Of a DNA stretch of 16,560 nucleotides, positions 6,163 through 12,536 are shown piece by piece. The DNA is taken from NCBI GenBank assembly GCA_021835185.1, contig JAKBQO010000016.1, positions 1-16,560 on the forward strand. The letters run 5' to 3'. The translations under genes and the position numbers were made by a program. The notes under the pieces were generated by a model. It searched no databases and was not told where the DNA came from. It saw nothing but the letters and a program-made list of their open reading frames with translations. The stretch's first letter is position 1; each line of letters begins with the position of its first letter. This stretch comes from Thermoplasmata archaeon. Lineage in GTDB: Archaea > Thermoplasmatota > Thermoplasmata > Thermoplasmatales > Thermoplasmataceae.

Positions 6163-8898
6163 TTATTTTTCCTTAGGCAGGTCCTTTCCGATCCTTGATG
6201 GCCACCAGTTATATTTATCCATTACTGTCATAATCGCAGGAACAAAGAACATCCAGCTTACGAAGGTATCTATAAGAACACCCAGGGCAAGCCCGACTCC
6301 GATTTCTTCTATTATGCCCAATCCACTGAAATATAATGCACCGAATGTTGCAAATAACAGTAAGCCCAGTGTAATTATGACACCACCATTTTCCACTATG
6401 GAATCCTTAACAGCCTCTGCTGTGTTCATCCCCTTTGAAATGTTTTCCTGGACTTTGGTGATCATGAAAATATCATAATCGAGCCCTACGGCTAACAGGG
6501 TGATGAATACAAATAACGGAAGGAATATAATAACAGGCAGGTGAAGCAGGTAATAGAAGATAATGTATGTAAGCGACAGAGCCAGCATAACAGCAGCCAT
6601 AACCATAAGGATAAGCCTTACTGGAGTCAATGCAGATGCAAGCTGTATCAGCAGAATGATAAATATTGTAATTCCAAGCAATGGAACCATATTATTGAAA
6701 GAATGGGATGTGAAAGAATATGCATTGTTCAGATATTCTGTAGTTCCGCCAACATAAGCAGTATAGTTGCCTGAACCGTTGACTATTGAGGGCATTTTAT
6801 TTACATAGTTCGTTGAAGGATTGCTCCAGGCCACGTTTGAAAGGTACACTACAATTTCAACAGATTTGTGGTTATGCCCTATATATGTGGCAGTTTGATT
6901 TAGATACTGACTGCTATAAACTAGTGAAGATACAAGATCCGTGTAATTGACCTTCTTTTCATATGGATATCCGGGCCCTGAAATGCTGTGGACATAAGGC
7001 GAAGCCGCAAGTTTATCCTCCATTGCAAGGGTTTGATTATACTCTGTACTATTAAAAGTAATAGCCCCGGTTGTATTATTTACAGTCATAATTGGTGATG
7101 TGAAATTTACCATTACGTATGCAGGGTCAAACAGGTCATATCCCAGAGAACTGTTAATTACGCTTGTTGCCTGGACACCACTGCTTGCAGGAATCAGTTC
7201 AAAAACATCCATATTTGTTGGTGTTGTGGAATACAGGAACAGTGCTCCAAGTGCCACTATAACAAATATTACTATGATTTTTTTCCTGTTATTTAAAGCA
7301 ACATGTGCAACTTTTTCCATTGATTTTTCAAATGGAAGTTTCTGGTTTTCTTTAATTTTTGCAGGCCAGTAAGTTTTCTTTCCCCACTGTGCAAGTATTG
7401 CAATTAACAATGTGTTTGCAATAATTATCGTAACCACAGCAGCTATGGCATTGGTAAGCCCTGCATCACTGAATATTGGTATATTGGATATCCATAATAT
7501 AATGTACGAAAGTGCAACAGTTGTGCCCGAAGTAAATACTGCATGCCCGGCCCATTTTGCAGATTCAGGTATTGCATCTTTGTTTTTTGCCCTCAATTCT
7601 GATCGAAATCTGGAAAGAATATACACGGAATAATCTGAAGCTATACCCAGGATTAGTATTAAAAGCAAAGTGGGCGTTATGAAAGATATGCTTGTGTGGA
7701 AAATATATTTGTATAGCAGCCCGTTAATTCCAGCTGATATTACTGCCGAAAAAACAAATATCATGAATGGAAGGAAAGCTGTAACAGGAGACCTGAAAAA
7801 CAACCCTACAATTATTATTGAAACAATTATTCCTATTATTAAAGCCACAACCATGCCATGCAATGATTCACTGGCCAGCTGATTATTGGCTACTGTAGAT
7901 CCTGCGAGATAAAATGAACTCGATGATATTTTGGAACTATATGTCTTTTCAATTGAATTTATGTGTGACTGCTGTGCGGCTGTAATATTGGTCTTATAGG
8001 AAAATATCATTATCAGTGTTGAATTTTTCTGGTTCATCAGAGATGAGGAGCCATAGCTGGACGGCAATACAGGAAATTTGTTGTATGTTGTATTGTTAAT
8101 TATATTGCTAACAAATGCATTGTAATTCTTACCTGAATTGTTGTATAATGAGTATAAATAATTACTGTAATAGGGCGAGTTGATCTGTATAAGCGGGTTG
8201 GCTAAAGGTTTTGCGTTATTTATTAAATATATCTGGGAACTATTTACAAGGCTTACAACGTAACTTTCCATGTAGGGTTTACTTTGAAAGGATGCCATAT
8301 TATGATAAATTTTATCCACAAAACCGTAGATTTCATTAGGAGTTGTGAAATTTAATTCAAAAAGTAAGTCTTTAAAGGTTGAATTGTAGGGAGAGGTTTG
8401 CGTAATATTCTCAGCAGCCATGGTTACATTATTGTTCTTAGATAGATTCGATAATGTATATTCTATCATGAATCTTGTACCAGTTTCCAGCTTATAAGTA
8501 CTATTTGAATAACTCATCAAAGTTTTATTTTCAACTGTAAAAATACTTGTAGTACTATTATACCCCACATTTATGCTTTTTAAATATGAATCCATAGAAT
8601 GCTGGAATGCCATCATATCTCTGCTTATTGTAAGGTTATCTATGGGAGTATTATTTGAAACTATAATTATGGATGGGTCGGATGAACTACCATTAAATTG
8701 TGCGCTCAGTATATCATTTGCCTTACTTGACTGGGAATTTTTTGTAACCAGGGAATTGGTAAGGTTATATGAAGTATCACTGAATATAAGGGTTGCCGGA
8801 TATGCCATAAGCAGGAACAATATTATCCAGAATACCAGTACTTTTTTCTTATTTTTCTTGACATATCTGCCAACCTTATAAAAGAATGACTCGAACAT
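6163..8898 (-). CDS. MMPL/RND-family membrane transporter
   Basis: Large membrane protein of 911 residues with the duplicated RND layout of MMPL/HAE3-type exporters. TM1 is at about 19-40, followed by an external loop of about 300 residues (41-347). A TM bundle lies at about 348-505, then TM7 (540-557), a second external loop (558-735) and a final bundle (736-895). Each bundle carries the family motif with charged or aromatic residues in a membrane helix: GIASDYSVYI (418-427) and GLDYDIFMI (805-813). Related proteins move lipids, hydrophobic compounds or isoprenoids using the proton gradient; the substrate here is unknown. The external loops contain about 28 N-x-S/T sequons (18 and 10), against one elsewhere (N819), so the protein may be heavily glycosylated. 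A small unknown gene follows in the operon, and the start is preceded by a TATA-like tract and palindromes. Confidence 0.92.
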   Translation of the reverse strand: MFESFFYKVGRYVKKNKKKVLVFWIILFLLMAYPATLIFSDTSYNLTNSLVTKNSQSSKANDILSAQFNGSSSDPSIIIVSNNTPIDNLTISRDMMAFQHSMDSYLKSINVGYNSTTSIFTVENKTLMSYSNSTYKLETGTRFMIEYTLSNLSKNNNVTMAAENITQTSPYNSTFKDLLFELNFTTPNEIYGFVDKIYHNMASFQSKPYMESYVVSLVNSSQIYLINNAKPLANPLIQINSPYYSNYLYSLYNNSGKNYNAFVSNIINNTTYNKFPVLPSSYGSSSLMNQKNSTLIMIFSYKTNITAAQQSHINSIEKTYSSKISSSSFYLAGSTVANNQLASESLHGMVVALIIGIIVSIIIVGLFFRSPVTAFLPFMIFVFSAVISAGINGLLYKYIFHTSISFITPTLLLILILGIASDYSVYILSRFRSELRAKNKDAIPESAKWAGHAVFTSGTTVALSYIILWISNIPIFSDAGLTNAIAAVVTIIIANTLLIAILAQWGKKTYWPAKIKENQKLPFEKSMEKVAHVALNNRKKIIVIFVIVALGALFLYSTTPTNMDVFELIPASSGVQATSVINSSLGYDLFDPAYVMVNFTSPIMTVNNTTGAITFNSTEYNQTLAMEDKLAASPYVHSISGPGYPYEKKVNYTDLVSSLVYSSQYLNQTATYIGHNHKSVEIVVYLSNVAWSNPSTNYVNKMPSIVNGSGNYTAYVGGTTEYLNNAYSFTSHSFNNMVPLLGITIFIILLIQLASALTPVRLILMVMAAVMLALSLTYIIFYYLLHLPVIIFLPLFVFITLLAVGLDYDIFMITKVQENISKGMNTAEAVKDSIVENGGVIITLGLLLFATFGALYFSGLGIIEEIGVGLALGVLIDTFVSWMFFVPAIMTVMDKYNWWPSRIGKDLPKEK

Positions 8899-9003
8899 TG
8901 GTGGTGTATTAAATGATAAAATTTAAAGTTTATGAGTAAATGATTCATAAAATGAATAAAATTATTCTGAATAATAATATATGGTAATTGCGTATAGTTT
9001 TTG
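8899..9003. promoter_or_regulatory. Divergent promoter with paired palindromes, MMPL / MGMT-EndoV
   Basis: This is a spacer of about 105 bases. On the - strand a TATA-like ctttaaatttta (about 8918-8929) lies about 25 bases before the transporter ATG. On the + strand ataataatatat (about 8971-8982) lies about 27 bases before the ATG at 9004. Two palindromes lie side by side: ATTCAT-aaa-ATGAAT at 8943-8957 and ATTATTC-t-GAATAAT at 8961-8975, with centres 18 bases apart. A third imperfect option pairs tttatga (8929-8935) with tcataaa (8945-8951). The second palindrome touches the + strand TATA. They could be operators for a dimeric regulator; AT-rich DNA also makes such repeats by chance. Confidence 0.5.
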
Positions 9004-9915
9004 ATGAATTATACACATATTAACCTCTATGATTATTTCTATAGCCTTGTTAAGCAGATACCTGAAGGTTATATAACGACCTATGGGGAACTTGCAAAAG
9101 CTCTTGGAGATATCAGGGCGGCAAGGGCAGTTGGATATATGCTGTCAATAAATGAAGACCCTGATAGGATACCATGCTACAAGGTTGTACACACAGACAG
9201 AAGAATGGGAAAATATGCTTTGGGGGTAGAAGAAAAAGCCAGGCGTTTGAGAAAGGATGGAATTATAATTTCCAATGGAATGGTTGAAAATTTTAATGAA
9301 CGGTTTTTTTCAGATTTTAAAACAGATTACCCGCTGGCAAAATTACAGGAGGAGCAGGAAAAAATAGCTTCAATGGCCGATTTTGCCGGGGATCGGGATG
9401 AAGAAAATTATGCTGCTATAGACGTATCATATGAAGGGCGTACAGGTTACGGTGCACTTGTATACTATAATTCCGGTGAATACATGGTAAAAAATCTGGA
9501 AATGAAGGTTAATTTCCCATACATACCCGGTTATCTGGGATACAGAGAAAGCCCGTTTATTGAAAAGCTTTCCGTGAATGTTGATGGATTGCTGTTGATT
9601 GATGCAAATGGATTGCTACACCCCAGAAAGTGTGGATTGGCAACATTTGCCGGCGTTGTGCTTGGCAGGGCTACAATTGGGGTAGCAAAATCGCTTCTGA
9701 TGGGAAAAATTGATGATACGGGATATGTAGTTTACAATAATGAAAAACTAGGGTATGCAATAAATAAGCATACAATAGTAAGTCCGGGCAATATGATAAG
9801 CCTCGAATCAAGCATAAAAAAGATAAAGTTATTAGGAAAAAATAAATATCCAGCTATCCTGAAAATGGTCCATAATGAAACTGTGGCTATGAGGAAGCGG
9901 AGATTGCCGAGCTAG
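9004..9915 (+). CDS. Alkylguanine-DNA alkyltransferase / endonuclease V fusion
   Basis: Two-domain DNA repair protein of 303 residues. Residues 1-92 form the DNA-binding/active-site domain of O6-alkylguanine-DNA alkyltransferase, with the helix-turn-helix region TTYGELAKALGDIRAARAVGYML and the acceptor cysteine C58 in IPCYKVV (PCHRV in most relatives). The usual N-terminal MGMT domain is absent. Residues 105-303 are endonuclease V, which nicks DNA one phosphodiester 3' of deaminated adenine (inosine). Expected metal ligands and active-site residues are D140 (AAIDVSY), E182 (YRES), D200 (LLIDANG, followed by the HPR block), K229 (GVAK) and H290. I recall that this fusion was shown to have both activities in Ferroplasma acidarmanus. 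An in-frame TTG at 9001 precedes the ATG at 9004; I chose ATG. The last 19 bases are also the 5' end of tRNA-Leu. Confidence 0.95.
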   Translation: MNYTHINLYDYFYSLVKQIPEGYITTYGELAKALGDIRAARAVGYMLSINEDPDRIPCYKVVHTDRRMGKYALGVEEKARRLRKDGIIISNGMVENFNERFFSDFKTDYPLAKLQEEQEKIASMADFAGDRDEENYAAIDVSYEGRTGYGALVYYNSGEYMVKNLEMKVNFPYIPGYLGYRESPFIEKLSVNVDGLLLIDANGLLHPRKCGLATFAGVVLGRATIGVAKSLLMGKIDDTGYVVYNNEKLGYAINKHTIVSPGNMISLESSIKKIKLLGKNKYPAILKMVHNETVAMRKRRLPS

Positions 9916-9981
9916 GACAAAGGCGATGGATTCAGGGTCCATTTCCGCAGGGATTCGTGGGTTCAAATCCCACTCTCCGCA
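9897..9981 (+). tRNA. tRNA-Leu (anticodon CAG)
   Basis: Complete type II tRNA of 85 bases. The 7-bp acceptor stem is perfect (GCGGAGA at 9897-9903 with TCTCCGC at 9974-9980) and the discriminator base A is at 9981. The D stem pairs GCC (9906-9908) with GGC (9922-9924) around a loop containing TAGGA. The anticodon stem ATGGA/TCCAT (9926-9930, 9938-9942) encloses loop TTCAGGG with CAG at 9933-9935, reading codon CUG. The 14-base variable arm can form TCC/GGA. The T arm GTGGG-TTCAAAT-CCCAC (9957-9973) is canonical. There is no intron and no encoded CCA. The 5' end lies inside the MGMT-EndoV coding sequence; a possible TATA, aaataaatat (9840-9849), would be within that gene. Confidence 0.97.
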
Positions 9982-10052
9982 TTCTATTCTGATTTAATGC
10001 TCCTGTTAAAAATCACCAGAACTTTCTATTGTGTATATATTAAGTTTATAAA

Positions 10053-10125
10053 TGGGTCTGTCCGGATTTGGACCGGAGTCTCCAACTCCCGAAGCTGGAA
10101 GGATGCCAGGCTACCCCACAAACCC
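10053..10125 (-). tRNA. tRNA-Pro (anticodon CGG)
   Basis: Complete tRNA of 73 bases, read from 10125 to 10053. The acceptor stem GGGTTTG pairs with CAGACCC with one U-G pair, and the discriminator is A. The D region GGGTAGCCTGGCATCCT has the usual AG...GG...A positions. The anticodon stem CCAGC/GTTGG (one G-U pair) holds loop TTCGGGA, with CGG at 10089-10091. The T stem TCCGG/CCGGA is perfect, but its loop is TCCAAAT, giving C at position 55 where U is nearly universal. There is no intron and no CCA. A TATA-like ctttttatac (10148-10157 on this strand) sits about 27 bases upstream. The gene converges on tRNA-Leu across 71 bases. Confidence 0.95.
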
Positions 10126-10147
10126 TGATGTCATAATAGATTAACCG

Positions 10148-10157
10148 TATAAAAAGT
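10148..10157 (-). promoter_or_regulatory. TATA box for tRNA-Pro
   Basis: Read on the - strand this is ctttttatac, centred about 27 bases before the first base of tRNA-Pro, the spacing expected for archaeal TBP/TFB promoters. It abuts the stop codon of the PaiB-like gene upstream, so the tRNA could be made from its own promoter or from read-through. Confidence 0.5.
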
Positions 10158-10762
10158 TATTTTCCTGCTTCCCTTCTTATATACCTGGCTATTAAGCGTG
10201 CGTCTTCGTCTCCAACCTTATCCAGATTAATTGCAACATTTTCCATATCTTCCTGGTGGTTCTGGGTAAGTTTAAATTTAGCAGTTATTTTATTAACCTT
10301 AATGGTAAATGCAGCGATTTGCAAAACCATTTTCGCATAATACTCCTTTTTATCGTATCCTTTATTTGTCCATTCTGGATCATAAGATTTAGAGAGATCA
10401 ACCAGGAATTTTTTAGTTTCTATATCATCCATAGTTTCCAGTATGCCATCAAAACGTACTGTCATATAATCCCATGTTGGAACTGAATCTTTCTCCTTAT
10501 ACCATTCTGGCGATATATAATGATGTGGCCCAGTAAAAAGAACTGCCACCTTATTGTTTTTTGAATGATACCATTGCATGTTTGCACGGGCCATATGCCC
10601 CTTCAATACTATATTATTGCCTGAAGCATCAAGCATCAGCGGGATTTGAGTGTTATATATCTCTCCATTGTATATGCTTAGAACTATGCCAAAGCTATAA
10701 TTTTTCACAAAATCTACAATTTTTTCCATATCATCAATTTTGAATTCCCGTGGAACATACAT
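10157..10762 (-). CDS. PaiB-like FMN-binding protein
   Basis: Split-barrel flavin-binding protein of the PaiB family (201 residues from the chosen start). Family hallmarks are the N-terminal MYVPREF, FVKNYSFGIVLS, the block GHMARANMQWY (HxARAN-x-QW), GPHHYISPEWY and VPTWDYMTV. Bacillus PaiB is called a negative regulator of sporulation and protease genes, but most homologues bind FMN or haem-like cofactors and have unknown roles. The reading frame stays open from an upstream ATG at 10843, which would add 27 residues rich in Tyr and Trp. I chose 10762 because relatives begin at MYVP. A TATA-like tract exists at the right distance for either start (about 10787 or about 10874), so the long form remains possible. 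It is divergent from pgk. Confidence 0.85.
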   Translation of the reverse strand: MYVPREFKIDDMEKIVDFVKNYSFGIVLSIYNGEIYNTQIPLMLDASGNNIVLKGHMARANMQWYHSKNNKVAVLFTGPHHYISPEWYKEKDSVPTWDYMTVRFDGILETMDDIETKKFLVDLSKSYDPEWTNKGYDKKEYYAKMVLQIAAFTIKVNKITAKFKLTQNHQEDMENVAINLDKVGDEDARLIARYIRREAGK

Positions 10763-10843
10763 GTAATAATATATACCGGTATTATTAAAATATTCCCACA
10801 TGGAATAATATGTCTCCCTGGATTTAAAACTGGCATACCACAT

Positions 10844-10895
10844 CTTTCAATGGTGGATTAAAAAATAATCATATATAACTTACATATTATGAACT
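10844..10895. promoter_or_regulatory. Divergent promoter, pgk / PaiB-like gene
   Basis: The only strong TATA-like element, catatataact (10870-10880), is nearly symmetric and lies about 22 bases before the pgk ATG at 10896. Read on the other strand it lies about 30 bases before the upstream ATG (10843) of the PaiB-like frame. One symmetric TATA box might serve both directions, with direction set by the flanking BRE. The pgk mRNA would be leaderless or nearly so. An ATG at 10889 leads to a stop after four codons and is not the start. Confidence 0.5.
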
Positions 10896-12134
10896 ATGGA
10901 TAGGTCCCCGTTTTACACTATGGACGATTTTGATTTCAATGGCAAGAGAGTGTATCTTAGAATAGATATAAATTCCCCAATTAACCCTATAACCGGAGAA
11001 GTAGTGGATGATACAAGATTCATTCATTATTTGAGGACAATTAACGAACTTAAAAACTCAAAGGTTGTTATTATTGCCCACCAGGGAAGGCCGGGCGACA
11101 GTGATTTTGTAAGTTTGCGGCAACATGCAGGGCATCTTGGCAGGCTGTTAGGCAGAGATGTTTTATTCGTTGATTCATTGATAGGGTCTGCAGTGGAAAC
11201 AGCTATAAGGAACATGAAAAATGGAGATATTATCATGCTGGAGAACTCCAGATTCTATAGCGAAGAAATACTTATAAAAGATGATGGGGCTGCCCAGAAA
11301 AACACATTTATTGTCAGAAATTTATCAAAATTATTTGATTACTTTATAATCGATGCTTTTCCTGCGATACACAGGGATCAGACAACACTTACCGGATTCA
11401 AGGATATAAAGCCCAATATAGCTGGCAGGCTTATGGAAACTGAAATTAAGAGCATAGACAGGTTCATGAATTCTAAATCACATCCGAAACTGGCTATAAT
11501 GGGTGGAGCCAAAATTAGGGATGCTATAAAGGTAACAGGCCCATTCCTGGAGAAAGGGATAGTGGACAATATAATTTTTGGTGGTGTGGCAGCAAACATA
11601 TTCCTGTGGGCTTCCGGGATAGACATAGGGAAAAGGAACATGGAATTCATCGAAAAACAGGATAAAAATTATAAGAAATTGCTGGAGGAATGCAAATCGT
11701 TGTTATCCAGATTCTCCGATCGCATATACCTCCCTGAAGATTTCATGCTTAATCCCTTACAGACAGAAATAAAAACAGGTGAGAAAGTTCCAGATGACCA
11801 GTTGCTGGCAGATATTGGATTTGAGTCCATTAAAACTTTTAGCAGTATTATAGAAAAAGCAAAAAATATATTTCTCAATGGCCCGATGGGAATGTATGAA
11901 ATAAATGAATACTCACTTGGAACCAGGGAAATATTTAATGCAGTTTCCCAGAGCCCTGCATCAAAAATAGTCGGGGGAGGGCACACAATAAATGCAATTA
12001 ATGAATTCGGGCTTTCAGATTCCATGGGATATATATCAACCGGGGGTGGCGCCCTGATAAATTATTTATCCGGTGAGCCTATACCTGTAATAGACTCACT
12101 TGTTTATAACAGGAAAAAATTTGGAGGTAATTAA
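10896..12134 (+). CDS. pgk: Phosphoglycerate kinase
   Basis: Phosphoglycerate kinase, 412 residues, the usual archaeal length. It interconverts 1,3-bisphosphoglycerate plus ADP with 3-phosphoglycerate plus ATP. In Thermoplasmatales, which degrade glucose by a non-phosphorylated Entner-Doudoroff route, it most likely serves gluconeogenesis. N-domain features are YLRIDINSP (20-28), AHQGRPGD (61-68), MLENSRFYSEE and DAFPAIHR. C-domain nucleotide-site features are MGGAKIRDA, GPMGMYE, VGGGHT and the STGGGA ending motif. Histidine in GGGHT (GGGDS in bacteria) and DIN-S-P are archaeal family variants. It heads a tight operon: the stop is immediately followed by the pfdA ATG. The start ATG gives MDRSP after a TATA box at about -22. 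Confidence 0.93.
   Translation: MDRSPFYTMDDFDFNGKRVYLRIDINSPINPITGEVVDDTRFIHYLRTINELKNSKVVIIAHQGRPGDSDFVSLRQHAGHLGRLLGRDVLFVDSLIGSAVETAIRNMKNGDIIMLENSRFYSEEILIKDDGAAQKNTFIVRNLSKLFDYFIIDAFPAIHRDQTTLTGFKDIKPNIAGRLMETEIKSIDRFMNSKSHPKLAIMGGAKIRDAIKVTGPFLEKGIVDNIIFGGVAANIFLWASGIDIGKRNMEFIEKQDKNYKKLLEECKSLLSRFSDRIYLPEDFMLNPLQTEIKTGEKVPDDQLLADIGFESIKTFSSIIEKAKNIFLNGPMGMYEINEYSLGTREIFNAVSQSPASKIVGGGHTINAINEFGLSDSMGYISTGGGALINYLSGEPIPVIDSLVYNRKKFGGN
12123..12128 (+). promoter_or_regulatory. Shine-Dalgarno site of pfdA
   Basis: GGAGGT lies inside the last codons of pgk, six bases before the pfdA ATG at 12135. This is a full-strength anti-16S match. It contrasts with the first genes of transcription units here, which have no room for such a site and appear leaderless, and shows that internal cistrons use ribosome binding sites. 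Confidence 0.8.
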
Positions 12135-12536
12135 ATGGCAGGAGAAAATGAACTGGTAGAACAGATTGAATATTTAAAAAACTTACTGGAAACTATAGAT
12201 TCAAGAATGAATTTATTATTGAAGACACTTGAAGAATCGAATGATACACTTGCTTTGTTAAAGGACACAGATTATGAGAAATCAAAGGATGTAAAAATAT
12301 CCATCGGATCCGGCCTATTTTCCAAGGCTGCACTGGATACATCAAAAATTATTGTGCCGGTAGGCTCCGGTGTTTTTATAGAGGAGGAAAAAGAAAAAAC
12401 TATAAAGAGGATGGAAGAAAATATACAGAGCCTGCAGGATACATACAACAACCTGTTAAAGCAGAAACAGTCAGCTCAGAATAATTACGATGCCCTCATG
12501 TATTCTGTCCAGAGGGCCCAGGAAGGAAACAGGTAA
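12135..12536 (+). CDS. pfdA: Prefoldin alpha subunit
   Basis: Prefoldin (GimC) alpha subunit, 133 residues. With beta subunits it forms a jellyfish-shaped hexamer that holds unfolded proteins and passes them to the thermosome. The layout is typical: an N-terminal coiled-coil helix (about 3-45, LVEQIEYLKNLLETIDSRMNLL), a central pair of beta hairpins (about 55-90, VKISIGSGLFSKAAL and KIIVPVGSGVFIEEE) and a C-terminal coiled-coil helix (about 92-130). It follows pgk with no gap and its stop overlaps the ftsY start (TAATG). The pfdA-ftsY pairing is widespread in archaea. Confidence 0.93.
   Translation: MAGENELVEQIEYLKNLLETIDSRMNLLLKTLEESNDTLALLKDTDYEKSKDVKISIGSGLFSKAALDTSKIIVPVGSGVFIEEEKEKTIKRMEENIQSLQDTYNNLLKQKQSAQNNYDALMYSVQRAQEGNR

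Noticed and set aside
6128..6478. Open frame of 116 codons on the + strand over the end of the MMPL gene
   Set aside because: It lies opposite well-conserved membrane helices of the transporter, and its product looks like a reverse-complement shadow.
9897..9981. Possible intron in tRNA-Leu
   Set aside because: The anticodon stem closes directly around a 7-base loop, and the 14-base insert sits in the variable arm as expected for leucine tRNA.
11378..12025. Two - strand frames inside pgk
   Set aside because: They are shadows of a strongly conserved gene and have no recognisable product.
10896..12134. GGGHT and DAFPAIHR in PGK as possibly damaged active-site motifs
   Set aside because: Histidine in place of aspartate and variation around DAF-x-x-x-HR are, as I recall, normal in archaeal phosphoglycerate kinases.
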